The notes beneath the pieces are model-generated. The model ran no database searches and was not told the origin of the DNA. It saw only the letters and a program-made list of their open reading frames with translations. A stretch of DNA of 49,277 bases from Variovorax boronicumulans NBRC 103145 (lineage in GTDB: Bacteria; Pseudomonadota; Gammaproteobacteria; Burkholderiales; Burkholderiaceae_C): positions 1 through 49,277 of the forward strand of contig NZ_BCUS01000041.1 of NCBI RefSeq assembly GCF_001591345.1, written 5' to 3'. Position numbers and translations under genes: made by a program. Each line of letters opens with the position of its first letter. Position 1 is the stretch's first letter. Below, one piece after another: positions 18,130 to 26,292 of the stretch.

Positions 18130-19344
18130 CTACTTCACGGCAATCGAATCGCCCATGGGCTCGAACTCCTTGCCGTTGAACTGCACCAGCTGCAGCGTGT
18201 TGAACGGGAAGTAGTCGGTGGCCGAGGTGTTCAGCGCAATGCCCGGCAGCAGCATGCCGGTGCGCATGTTCTTGAGCGTGGTGGCCTGCTTGAGCACGTT
18301 CTCGCGCGTGAGGTTGTCGCCCGAGGCCTTGAGCACCGTCTCCATCGCCTGCGCCACGCCGTAGCCGTACACGCCGGCGGCGTTGTTCACGTCTTCGTTG
18401 GGGGCGTACTTCTTCATGAAGGCCAGGAACTCCTGCGTGGCCGGGTCGTTGGCCCAGCGCGGCTGCGCGGCGTCCTTGAAGAAGGCCATGGCCATGATGC
18501 CCTTCGACTTCTCCAGGCCCGCGGGCTCCAGCGTCATCTTCACGTAGGCCGACACGTAGGTGAGGTACTGCTGCTTGGGCTTCCAGCCGATGTCCCACGC
18601 TTTGCGGATGGCCTGCGCGGCGAAGCGCGCGGTGGCGAAGTTGACGAACACGTCGGCACCCGACGACTGCAGCTTGATGATCTGCGAGTCGACCGTCGGG
18701 TCGGCCACCTCGAACGAGGCCTCGGCCACCACCATCGAGGCCTTGTCGCCCAGGCCCTTCTTCAGGCCCTTGAGCAAGTCCTTGCCGAAGTCGTCGTTCT
18801 GGTAGAGCACGGCGATCTTCGCGTTGGGCATCGTCTTCAGGATGTTCTTCGCGTAGAGGCTGCCCTCACCCTCGTAGCTGGGCATGTAGGGCGTGGTCCA
18901 GGGGTAGGCCTTGGGGTCGTTGAAGCGGTCGGCGCCCACGCCCAGGAACAGGTGCGGCACCTTCTTGGCGTTCATGTAGCGCTGGATCGCGGCATTGGAG
19001 GCCGAGCCCAGGTTGCCGTACACGGCGAGCACTTCGTCCTGCTCGACCAGCTTGCGCACCACCTCGGTGGTGCGCGGCGGCGTGTACTGGTCGTCGTAGC
19101 TGATGAGCGTCACCTTGCGGCCGTTGATGCCGCCCTTGTCGTTCACCATCTTGAAGTACGCCTCGTTGACCTTGCCGACGATGCCGTACGACGACACCGG
19201 GCCGCTGTAGGGCATGGCCATGCCGAGCTTGATCTCGGTGTCGGAGGCGCCGGTGTCGTACTTCTTCTGCGCGAGGGCCGCGCCGGCGGTGAACAGGAGG
19301 GCCGCGCCGCCCAGGGCGGCGGCCAGTCGAACGATGGAGGTCAT
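18130..19344 (-). CDS. ABC transporter substrate-binding protein, LivK family
   Basis: A periplasmic binding protein of 404 residues with signal peptide (MTSIVRLAAALGGAALLFTA, cleaved near ALAQ). The leucine/isoleucine/valine-binding fold follows: KLGMAMPYSGPVSSYGIVGK, EVLAVYGNLGSASNAAIQRYMN and KIAVLYQNDDFGKDLLKG. The ATG at 19344 is used; the longer frame starts at a TTG. Homologues often bind aromatic or organic acids rather than amino acids. No permease or ATPase gene lies nearby. It is close in sequence to the next upstream gene and to the one at 45737-46954. Confidence 0.9.
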   Translation of the reverse strand: MTSIVRLAAALGGAALLFTAGAALAQKKYDTGASDTEIKLGMAMPYSGPVSSYGIVGKVNEAYFKMVNDKGGINGRKVTLISYDDQYTPPRTTEVVRKLVEQDEVLAVYGNLGSASNAAIQRYMNAKKVPHLFLGVGADRFNDPKAYPWTTPYMPSYEGEGSLYAKNILKTMPNAKIAVLYQNDDFGKDLLKGLKKGLGDKASMVVAEASFEVADPTVDSQIIKLQSSGADVFVNFATARFAAQAIRKAWDIGWKPKQQYLTYVSAYVKMTLEPAGLEKSKGIMAMAFFKDAAQPRWANDPATQEFLAFMKKYAPNEDVNNAAGVYGYGVAQAMETVLKASGDNLTRENVLKQATTLKNMRTGMLLPGIALNTSATDYFPFNTLQLVQFNGKEFEPMGDSIAVK

Positions 19345-19413
19345 GGAAGCTTCAGTGGAAAACAAAAAGGGGAAATGAATGGCGGGCCGACAGCGCGGCC
19401 CGCGTGACGTCGA

Positions 19414-20652
19414 TCAATCGCCCAGCACCTTGCCGAACGGCTCGTAGCGCGTGCCGTTGAAGCGCACCAGCTGCATGCGCTCGATCGGGTAGAAGTCCGT
19501 CGGCGAGGTCTTCACCTCGATGCCCGGGTAGAGCATGGGCGGGCTGTACTGCAGGTTGGCCGCCACCTTCATGATGTTGGCGCGCGTGAGGTCGTCGCCC
19601 GCCTTGCGCAGCACCTGCTCCAGCGTCTGCGCCGACGAGTAGCCCAGCACGTTGAGCGAATCGCTCAGGTCGCCCGAGGGGTAGTACTTGCTGAACCAGG
19701 TCTTGTAGTCCTCGTACTCCTTGGAACCCTTCCACATGTCGTCGGCCGGGTCGCGCAGGTAGGTGGCCGAGATCACGCCCACCGCGTTCTCGGGGCCCGC
19801 CGGCTTGATCACCGCCGACACCGACACCGACACGCTCGACAGGTACTGCGTGGGCTTCCAGCCGATGTCGGCCGCCTTGCGGATCGCCTGCGCCGCGAAC
19901 TTGGGCGTGGTGATGCTGAAGAAGGTGTCGGCGCCCGAGGCCTTCAGGTTGACCATCTGGCTGTCGATGGTCGGGTCGGTCACCTCGTAGGTCGACTGCG
20001 CCACGATCATCGTCTTGGCCTTGTCGCCCAGTGCCTCGAGAAAGCCCTTCAGAAAGTCCTTGCCAAAGTCGTCGTTCTGCATGAGCACGGCGATCTTCGC
20101 GTTGGGCTTGGTCGAGAGGATGTGCTGCGCGTAGATCTTGCCTTCGGTCTGGTACGTGGGCTGCCAACCCATGGTCCAGGGGAAGGCCTTCGGGTCGCCG
20201 AAGCGCGTGGCGCCCGTGGCCACGAACAGCTGCGGCACCTTCTTGGCGTTCATGTAGCGCTGGATGGCCAGGTTGTGCGCCGTGCCCAGCGGGCCGAAGA
20301 GCACCAGCACTTCATCTTGTTCCACCAACTTGCGCGCCTGCTCCACCGTTTTCGATGGGTTGTAGGCATCGTCCAGCGAGATGAACGTGACCTTGCGGCC
20401 GTTGATGCCGCCCTCGGCATTCACCTTGGCGAAGTAGCCCGCCGCCGCCTTGCCGATGGTGCCGTAGGCCGACACCGGGCCCGAGTACGGGACGATGTGG
20501 CCGATCTTGATCTCGGTGTCGCTCGCGCCCGGGTCGTAGCGCTTCTGGGCCTGCGCCGTGAAAGCGGTGGCGAGGCCGAGCGTGGCGGCCAGGCTTGCGC
20601 CCAGCAGGCGGCGGCGCGTGCCGGGGCGGGCGGAAATGAGGGAACGTGTCAT
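19414..20652 (-). CDS. ABC transporter substrate-binding protein, LivK family
   Basis: A 412-residue paralogue of the preceding binding protein, sharing the IQRYMNAKKVPQLF and AVLMQNDDFGKDF segments. The signal region contains Arg-Arg-Arg before a long hydrophobic stretch (ARPGTRRRLLGASLAATLG), so Tat export is possible. Cleavage is likely after AQA. It heads the minus-strand transcript that includes a second binding protein and an acyl-CoA synthetase, and diverges from the acyl-CoA dehydrogenase operon across a 240-base control region. Confidence 0.9.
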   Translation of the reverse strand: MTRSLISARPGTRRRLLGASLAATLGLATAFTAQAQKRYDPGASDTEIKIGHIVPYSGPVSAYGTIGKAAAGYFAKVNAEGGINGRKVTFISLDDAYNPSKTVEQARKLVEQDEVLVLFGPLGTAHNLAIQRYMNAKKVPQLFVATGATRFGDPKAFPWTMGWQPTYQTEGKIYAQHILSTKPNAKIAVLMQNDDFGKDFLKGFLEALGDKAKTMIVAQSTYEVTDPTIDSQMVNLKASGADTFFSITTPKFAAQAIRKAADIGWKPTQYLSSVSVSVSAVIKPAGPENAVGVISATYLRDPADDMWKGSKEYEDYKTWFSKYYPSGDLSDSLNVLGYSSAQTLEQVLRKAGDDLTRANIMKVAANLQYSPPMLYPGIEVKTSPTDFYPIERMQLVRFNGTRYEPFGKVLGD

Positions 20653-20781
20653 GGTGTTGTCTCCGTCGTTCTCGTGAAAAAGAAGCTGCGGCCGCGGGCC
20701 TCTTGCCGGCCTCGCATCGGTCTCTTGCGGACCTCGTGCGGCGTTCGGGCTGGATGGTAGGCAGCGCCTCCTGCGCGTCAC

Positions 20782-20799
20782 ATCGTCGGAACGGACGAT
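20782..20799. promoter_or_regulatory. candidate operator (18-bp inverted repeat)
   Basis: ATCGTC and GACGAT face each other across six bases in the divergent control region. The same core (GTCsnTTCsGACGA on the complementary strand) occurs twice in the 33653-33849 divergent region. It overlaps a possible -35 element (TTGAGA, 20799-20804) with a weak -10 TAGCAT at 20823-20828. If that promoter is right, transcription starts after the ATG at 20827. Confidence 0.4.
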
Positions 20800-20892
20800 T
20801 GAGAGCGGCTGAGGGTTGCCCCTAGCATGAGCCTCGACACGGAGACACACCCACCGCCGCGCAACGCGGCGCGCACCGAAGGCAAGCACCGC

Positions 20893-22080
20893 ATGGACCT
20901 CACGCTCAATCCCCGCTACGAAGCCTTTCGCGACGAGCTGCGCGCGTTCCTGGCCACGCACGGTCACCGCTCGGCCTTCGCGCGCACCGCCGAGCGCCCC
21001 GACGCCGACGCCCTCGCCTGGCAGCGCCTGCTGCTGGACCACGGCTACGCGGGCCGCACGGTGCCGCGTGAGTACGGGGGCCACGGCGCGGCGCCCGACG
21101 TCATGGAGTCGCACCTCATCACCGAGGAGTTCGCGCGCGCCGGCGTGGCACCGCCGCTGGGCAACCAGGGCATCTCGATGCTGGTGCCCACCCTGCTCGA
21201 GCTGGGCAGCGAGGCGCAGCGGCGCGAATGGATCGGCCCCACCCTGCGCGGCGAGGTGGTCTGGTGCCAGGGCTACTCCGAGCCCGGCGCGGGCTCCGAC
21301 CTCGCCTCTCTGCAGACGCGCGCCACCGAAGACGGCGGCGACTTCGTCATCAACGGCCAGAAGATCTGGACCTCGACCGCGCACGTGGCCGACATGATCT
21401 TCTGCCTCGTGCGCACCGAGCCCGGCGCCGCGAAGCACGCGGGCATCAGCTACCTGCTGTTCTCCATGAAGACGCCCGGCATCGAGGTGCGCCCGCTGAA
21501 GACCATGACGGGCCACGCCGAGTTCAACGAGGTCTTCTTCACCGACGTGCGCGTGCCGCAGCACCAGATCGTGGGCCAGCGCGGCGACGGCTGGAAGGTG
21601 GCCAACGCCACGCTCAAGCACGAGCGCGGCTCGCTGGGCAACCCCAACCTCACGACCCAGCGCTACCAGGAGCTCGCCACGCTGATGCAGGCCGAGACCG
21701 TCGACGGCTCGCGCCTCATCGACCAGCCCGTGCTGCGCGACCGCCTGATGCGGCTGCAGGGCCAGGTGCTGGCGCAGAAGTGCCACGGCCTGCGGCTGCT
21801 CACGGCCGCGGCCAGGGGTGAAGACCCGGGCCTGGCCGCGCTGGTCGTGAAGCTGCAGGGCTGCGAGCTGCGCCACCAGCTGGCCGCACTCGCCATCGAC
21901 GCGCTGGGCGAGCTGGGCCTCCTGATGCCCGGCAGCGCGCACCTGCGCGCACAGGCGCTCTGGCAGGAACGCTACATGTTCGACCTGGGTTTGATCATCG
22001 GCGGCGGCACCGCGCAGATCCAGAAGAACATCATTGCGGAACGCGGGCTGGACATGCCGCGCGAACCGCGTCTCGCCTGA
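20893..22080 (+). CDS. acyl-CoA dehydrogenase, alpha-type subunit
   Basis: A flavoprotein of 395 residues that would introduce a 2,3 double bond into an acyl-CoA. FAD/substrate motifs are seen (WCQGYSEPGAGSDLASL and NGQKIWTSTAHVAD). The usual C-terminal catalytic Glu (as in YEGTSQIQ of MCAD) is replaced by Gly in GGGTAQIQKNII. Instead Glu244 in LKHERGSLGN aligns with the catalytic Glu of isovaleryl-CoA dehydrogenase and of heteromeric FadE enzymes. I chose the ATG at 20893, which begins like family members; the frame also opens at an ATG at 20827. The partner subunit follows after 23 bases. Confidence 0.9.
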   Translation: MDLTLNPRYEAFRDELRAFLATHGHRSAFARTAERPDADALAWQRLLLDHGYAGRTVPREYGGHGAAPDVMESHLITEEFARAGVAPPLGNQGISMLVPTLLELGSEAQRREWIGPTLRGEVVWCQGYSEPGAGSDLASLQTRATEDGGDFVINGQKIWTSTAHVADMIFCLVRTEPGAAKHAGISYLLFSMKTPGIEVRPLKTMTGHAEFNEVFFTDVRVPQHQIVGQRGDGWKVANATLKHERGSLGNPNLTTQRYQELATLMQAETVDGSRLIDQPVLRDRLMRLQGQVLAQKCHGLRLLTAAARGEDPGLAALVVKLQGCELRHQLAALAIDALGELGLLMPGSAHLRAQALWQERYMFDLGLIIGGGTAQIQKNIIAERGLDMPREPRLA

Positions 22081-22103
22081 TCGCCATCGGAAGAAAACAC
22101 GCC

Positions 22104-23198
22104 ATGGAATTCGCCCTCTCCGCCGACCAGAAGCTGCTGCAAGACAGCCTGCGCCGCGCGCTCGAACGCGCCTGCCCGCTCGACCGTGTGCGCCGCGTCG
22201 CAGCCGACGACCTGCCGCTGGACCGCGAGGTCTGGCGCACGCTGTGCGAGGTCGGCGTGCCGGCTCTGCTCGTACCCGAGGCCTTCGGCGGGCTCGGCCT
22301 GTCGCTGCTCGACGCCGCGCTGGCCGCAGAAGAACTGGGCCGCCATGTCGCGCCCTCGCCCTTCCTCGGCACCGCCGTGCTCGCACCGCTCGCGCTGCGC
22401 GAGGCCGGCAGCACGGCGCAGCAGGATGAATGGCTGCCGCGCCTGGCGGCAGGCGAATGCATCGCCGGCGTGGCCATCGCCGAAGCCGTGGCCGGTGCGC
22501 GCGATGGCGCGGGCGTGACGGCCAATGCCAACGGCACGCTCGACGGCAGCGCGCTCTTCGTGCTCGATGCGGGCGCGGCCGATGTGTTCATCGTGGCCGA
22601 CCGCGCGGGCGGCCTGCACCTCGTGCGCGCCGATGCACAGGGCCTCACACGCGGTGCGCTGCGCAGCATCGACGCCACGCGCCCGCTCGGTGAGTTGCAC
22701 TTCGCACAGGTGAGGGCAGAACGACTTCCCAACAGCGGCCCCGCCACGCTCGCGCGCCTGCGCAGCGCGGGCTGGGCCCTGCTCGCCGCCGACACGCTCG
22801 GTGCGGGCGAAGCCATGATCGGCCAGGCCGTGGCCTACGCCAAGGAGCGCCGCCAGTTCGGCCGCGTGATCGGCTCCTTCCAGGCCGTGAAGCACCTGTG
22901 CGCCGAGATGGCCGCCGCGCTGGAACCCGGCCGCGCGCTCGTCTGGTACGCGGCGCATGCCTTCGACGCATTGCCCGAAGAAGCCGCGCTGCTCGCCGCG
23001 CACGCCAAGTCGCACCTGAGCGAAACCGGCACCTTCGTCGCCCGTACCGCCACCGAGGTGCATGGCGGCATGGGCATCACCGACCTGCTGGGCCTGCACT
23101 ACTGGTTCAAGCGCATCGGCTTCAACCGCCAGCTGCTCGGCGGGCCGGAGCGCGTGCGTCACCTCGCCGCCGAAATGCAGGGCCTTGTCGCCGCATGA
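22104..23198 (+). CDS. acyl-CoA dehydrogenase, beta-type subunit
   Basis: The 364-residue protein has the acyl-CoA dehydrogenase fold (SADQKLLQDSLRRALE at the N-terminus, EVHGGMGITDLLGLHYWFKR near the C-terminus). The catalytic Glu position is not conserved (LLGGPERVRH). This pattern is known for the non-catalytic subunits of heterotetrameric acyl-CoA dehydrogenases that act on bulky or cyclic acyl-CoAs. Family knowledge and the immediate neighbourhood support a complex with the 20893-22080 product. Its stop overlaps the next ATG by 4 bases. Confidence 0.88.
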   Translation: MEFALSADQKLLQDSLRRALERACPLDRVRRVAADDLPLDREVWRTLCEVGVPALLVPEAFGGLGLSLLDAALAAEELGRHVAPSPFLGTAVLAPLALREAGSTAQQDEWLPRLAAGECIAGVAIAEAVAGARDGAGVTANANGTLDGSALFVLDAGAADVFIVADRAGGLHLVRADAQGLTRGALRSIDATRPLGELHFAQVRAERLPNSGPATLARLRSAGWALLAADTLGAGEAMIGQAVAYAKERRQFGRVIGSFQAVKHLCAEMAAALEPGRALVWYAAHAFDALPEEAALLAAHAKSHLSETGTFVARTATEVHGGMGITDLLGLHYWFKRIGFNRQLLGGPERVRHLAAEMQGLVAA

Positions 23199-24409
23199 CC
23201 TCCCAACCCATGACCACCACATCACCCGCCCCCCGCATGCTCGAAGGCCTGCGCATCGTCGACCTCACCACGGTGATCTTCGGCCCCTACTGCACGCAGA
23301 TCCTCGCGGACCTCGGCGCCGAGGTGGTCAAGGTCGAGCCGCCCGAGGGCGACAGCATCCGCATCATCGGCACGCCGCCCGTCACGCCGCTGATGAGCCC
23401 CGTGCACCTGCGGCTGAACCGCGGCAAGCGCTCGGTCGACTGGGACCTGAAGAGCGAGGACGGCCGCGCCGCGATGCGTCGCCTCATCGAGACCAGCGAC
23501 ATCTTCATCCACAACGTGCGCAGCGACGCCATCGCGCGCGCGGGCCTGTCGTACGACGAGGTGCGTGCCATCCGCCCCGACATCGTCTACGTGCACTGCA
23601 CCGGCTTCGACCAGCGCGGGCCGTATGCCGCGCTGCAGGCCTACGACGACATCATCCAGGCGGCTTCGGGCATCGCCTCGCTGCCGCCCAAGGTCGACGG
23701 CAACCCGCAGCCGCGCTACGTGCCGATGACCATGGCCGACAAGGTCTCGGGCCTGCACGCGGCCTACGCCGTGCTCGCCGCCGTGGTGCACCGGCTGCGC
23801 ACCGGCGAAGGCCAGCAGGTGGAGGTGCCGATGTTCGAGTCGCTCGCCAGCTTCAACCTCGTGGAGCACCTGTGCGACAAGACCTTCGTGCCGCCCACCG
23901 GCCCCGCGCTGTACCCGCGCCAGATCGACCCCATGCGCCAGCCCATGCGCACGCGCGACGGCTACATCGCCATTGCGCCCTACCTGGACGACCGCTGGCT
24001 GCGCTTCTTCGAGGCCACCGGCCACCCCGAGGTGCTCGAGGCGCCCGAGCTGGCCGACAAGGCGCTGCGCCGCAAGCACATGAGCCGCATGTACGAGGCC
24101 GCCGCCGCGATCCTGCCCGAGCGCACCACGGCCGAATGGCTCGACATCTTGAAGAAGGCCAACGTGCCCGCGATGCGCGTGAACGACATCGCCGACCTGC
24201 CCGACGACCCGCAGCTGCAGGCCGCCGGCCTTTTCCGACAGCGCACGCATCCGACCGAAGGCGCGTATCTTGAGGTGCGCCCGCCGGTGCGCTTCTCGGG
24301 CTATGCCTATGCCGACCTGTCGCACGCCGCGACGCCCGGCCAGCACAGCGCCGAAGTGGCACGCGAGCTGGGCGTGACCCTCATGAACGAACGAAAGAAC
24401 GCCGCATGA
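23195..24409 (+). CDS. CaiB/BaiF-family (class III) CoA-transferase
   Basis: The 404-residue protein has the N-terminal class III signature GLRIVDLTTVIFGPYCTQILADLGAEVVKVE. The catalytic Asp151 is in AYDDIIQAASG, where family members form a glutamyl/aspartyl-CoA anhydride. It would move CoA between carboxylic acids without ATP. An alternative ATG lies at 23210. It overlaps the preceding dehydrogenase gene and the following nitroreductase gene by 4 bases each, so the set is tightly coupled. The substrate is unknown; a second CaiB homologue is at 28266. Confidence 0.9.
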   Translation: MTSQPMTTTSPAPRMLEGLRIVDLTTVIFGPYCTQILADLGAEVVKVEPPEGDSIRIIGTPPVTPLMSPVHLRLNRGKRSVDWDLKSEDGRAAMRRLIETSDIFIHNVRSDAIARAGLSYDEVRAIRPDIVYVHCTGFDQRGPYAALQAYDDIIQAASGIASLPPKVDGNPQPRYVPMTMADKVSGLHAAYAVLAAVVHRLRTGEGQQVEVPMFESLASFNLVEHLCDKTFVPPTGPALYPRQIDPMRQPMRTRDGYIAIAPYLDDRWLRFFEATGHPEVLEAPELADKALRRKHMSRMYEAAAAILPERTTAEWLDILKKANVPAMRVNDIADLPDDPQLQAAGLFRQRTHPTEGAYLEVRPPVRFSGYAYADLSHAATPGQHSAEVARELGVTLMNERKNAA

Positions 24410-25083
24410 CCATGACTGTCTACGACGCCGTCGCAAGCCGCCGCTCGGTGCGCGAGTTTCTCGACCGCCCCGTGCCCGCCGACACGATCCGCCGCGTGCT
24501 GCAGGCCGCGCTGCGCGCGCCCTCGGGCGGCAACCTGCAACCGTGGCACCTGCATGTGGTGGGCGGCGAGCGGCTGGACGAACTCAAAGCCCTCATGCGC
24601 ACCCGCGTGCAGGAAACGCCCGGCGGAGAAGGCAGCGAGTACGACATCTACCCGCGTGAGCTGGTCGCGCCCTACCGCGACCGCCGCTTTGCCGTGGGCG
24701 AGGCGATGTACGCGCGCCTGGGCATTCCGCGCGAGGACAAGGCCGCGCGTTTGAAATGGTTTGCGCGCAACTTCCAGTTCTTCGGCGCGCCGCTCGCGCT
24801 CTTCTGCACGGTGGATCGCCGCATGGGCCCGCCGCAGTGGTCCGACCTGGGAATGATGTTGCAGAACGTGATGCTGCTGCTGCGCGCCGAAGGCCTGGAC
24901 AGCTGCCCGCAGGAATGCTGGGCCATCTACCCGCAGACCATCGGCCGCTTCATCGACCTGCCGCCCGAACGCATGCTCTTCACCGGCATGGCCATCGGTT
25001 ATGCCGACCGCGACAGGCCCCTCGACGCCCTCGAGACCGAGCGCGCACCGCTCGCCGACGTCGCCGAATTCATCGGCATCTAG
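24406..25083 (+). CDS. nitroreductase-family FMN oxidoreductase
   Basis: A protein of 225 residues with the N-terminal FMN-binding motif AVASRRSVREFLDRPVP, the RAPSGGNLQPWHLHVV segment and the C-terminal GMAIGYADRDRP. The family uses FMN and NAD(P)H to reduce nitro groups, quinones or enones, and some members act on CoA esters or thiazoles. It is embedded in a CoA-ester operon (4-base overlap with the CoA-transferase gene), so a reductive or oxidative step on the pathway intermediate is more likely than general detoxification. That role is inference. Confidence 0.87.
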   Translation: MTMTVYDAVASRRSVREFLDRPVPADTIRRVLQAALRAPSGGNLQPWHLHVVGGERLDELKALMRTRVQETPGGEGSEYDIYPRELVAPYRDRRFAVGEAMYARLGIPREDKAARLKWFARNFQFFGAPLALFCTVDRRMGPPQWSDLGMMLQNVMLLLRAEGLDSCPQECWAIYPQTIGRFIDLPPERMLFTGMAIGYADRDRPLDALETERAPLADVAEFIGI

Positions 25084-25097
25084 GAAAGCAGTTGCAC

Positions 25098-25628
25098 ATG
25101 GACGATTGGGAAAGCGCCTGGGCGCCGATGGTGGCGCGCGTGGGCGAAGACTTCGCGAACGGCGTGATCCGCTGGGGCGTCGACGTGATCGAGGCCGGCG
25201 CGGTGCGCCGCTATGTCGAGGTGCTGGAGTTCGACTGCCCGCTGCACCACGGGCCGGATGCAGTGGCGCCATCGACCAGCCTCGCCAGCCTCACGCTGCC
25301 GCCCATGTGGGCCCCGGGCCAGCCGCCCGTGTTCACCAGCGAGGCGCGCAACGCCGAGCCCGAACGCAGCCCGCTCAAGGGCACGCGCCCCGAGGGCATG
25401 CCGCCCACCACCGCCTACATGGCGACCGACTACGAAGTCGACTACCTGCAGCCCGCGCGCCTGGGCGACCGGCTGGGAAGGCGCGGCAACCGGCTCGTGC
25501 GCTGCGAATCCAAAGCAACCAAGGTTGGAAAAGGCGCCTTCACGACGTGGGAGTACGACATCGTGAATCAGCGCGAAGAGGTGGTGGCCCGCTGCCGCTT
25601 CGGCATGTACCACTACCTGCCGCACTAG
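25098..25628 (+). CDS. FAS1-like (N-terminal MaoC-type) hotdog protein
   Basis: The 176-residue protein resembles the N-terminal hotdog half of MaoC-type double-hotdog hydratases. It has a long variable front part, then TAYMATDYEVDYLQPARLGDRLG, typical of the FAS1-like dehydratase domain, and a strand-rich end (KGAFTTWEYDIVNQREEVVARCRF). It lacks the D-x-N-x-x-H catalytic motif. It probably pairs with the hotdog protein at 25802 to form a hydratase/dehydratase for an enoyl-CoA made by the dehydrogenases upstream. Confidence 0.78.
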   Translation: MDDWESAWAPMVARVGEDFANGVIRWGVDVIEAGAVRRYVEVLEFDCPLHHGPDAVAPSTSLASLTLPPMWAPGQPPVFTSEARNAEPERSPLKGTRPEGMPPTTAYMATDYEVDYLQPARLGDRLGRRGNRLVRCESKATKVGKGAFTTWEYDIVNQREEVVARCRFGMYHYLPH

Positions 25629-25679
25629 AGAACAGACGCCCGACGCCATGCGGCCTCCCGCACTGGCGCACCGCCACCC

Positions 25680-25775
25680 GTGCACAGGGCACTGGGTGCT
25701 TCCCGCAGCGAAATCAAGGAGGAGGCCGCAGGCCGGGGGACATTCGCGGAGGGAAGTACCCGGTGGCCTGTGCAC
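25680..25775. repeat. large imperfect hairpin repeat inside the operon
   Basis: Arms of 25 bases (25680-25704 and 25751-25775) pair with three mismatches, and pairing continues inward for another 6-8 bases. The GC-rich loop holds a GGCC/GGCC stem. The ends read GTGCAC on both sides. No reading frame explains it. The element separates the two hotdog genes. Confidence 0.75.
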
Positions 25776-25801
25776 GCGCCCTGAACAAAGAAAGCAACAA
25801 G

Positions 25802-26251
25802 ATGAACTGGCAAGAACAACGCCACTGGAACGAAGTCAACGAGGGCGACACCCTGGCCCCCGTGCCCTTCCCCCTCACCGTCTACCGCCTCGTGATGGCC
25901 GCCGGCGCCAACCGCGACTTCAACGCCATCCACCACAACACCGAGCACGCCCAATCGACCGGCGCGCCGGAGATGTACGCCAACGTGATGCTGCTGCAGG
26001 GCATGTGGGAGCGCGCGATTCGCGAGTACATCGGCACGGCCGGCGTGCTGCATGCCATCCGCGGCTTTCGCATGAAGTCGTTCAACACCGCGGGCGACAC
26101 CGTCACCGTGCGCGGCCAGGTCGAGCGCAAGTGGATCGACGACAGCGCCGACGCCGCGCACCGCCATCGCCTCGACCTGCGCCTGTGGAGCGAGAACCGC
26201 CACGGCGTATCGGTCGGCCCCGGCCTGGCCGTCGTGAGCCTGCCGCCCTGA
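25802..26251 (+). CDS. MaoC-type hotdog dehydratase/hydratase
   Basis: A single-hotdog protein of 149 residues. The catalytic pair expected of MaoC/hydratase-2 enzymes is visible as Asp39 and His44 in NRDFNAIHHNTEHA, followed by the usual small-residue segment and VRGQVERKWID strands. Such enzymes hydrate 2-enoyl-CoAs in the R sense. It most likely works with the 25098-25628 product, as split halves of a double-hotdog hydratase. It is separated from it by a large hairpin that could set their relative mRNA stability. Confidence 0.82.
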   Translation: MNWQEQRHWNEVNEGDTLAPVPFPLTVYRLVMAAGANRDFNAIHHNTEHAQSTGAPEMYANVMLLQGMWERAIREYIGTAGVLHAIRGFRMKSFNTAGDTVTVRGQVERKWIDDSADAAHRHRLDLRLWSENRHGVSVGPGLAVVSLPP

Positions 26252-26292
26252 CATCGCACCCAGACAGAAAAACCATCGGAGACAAGACAGAC

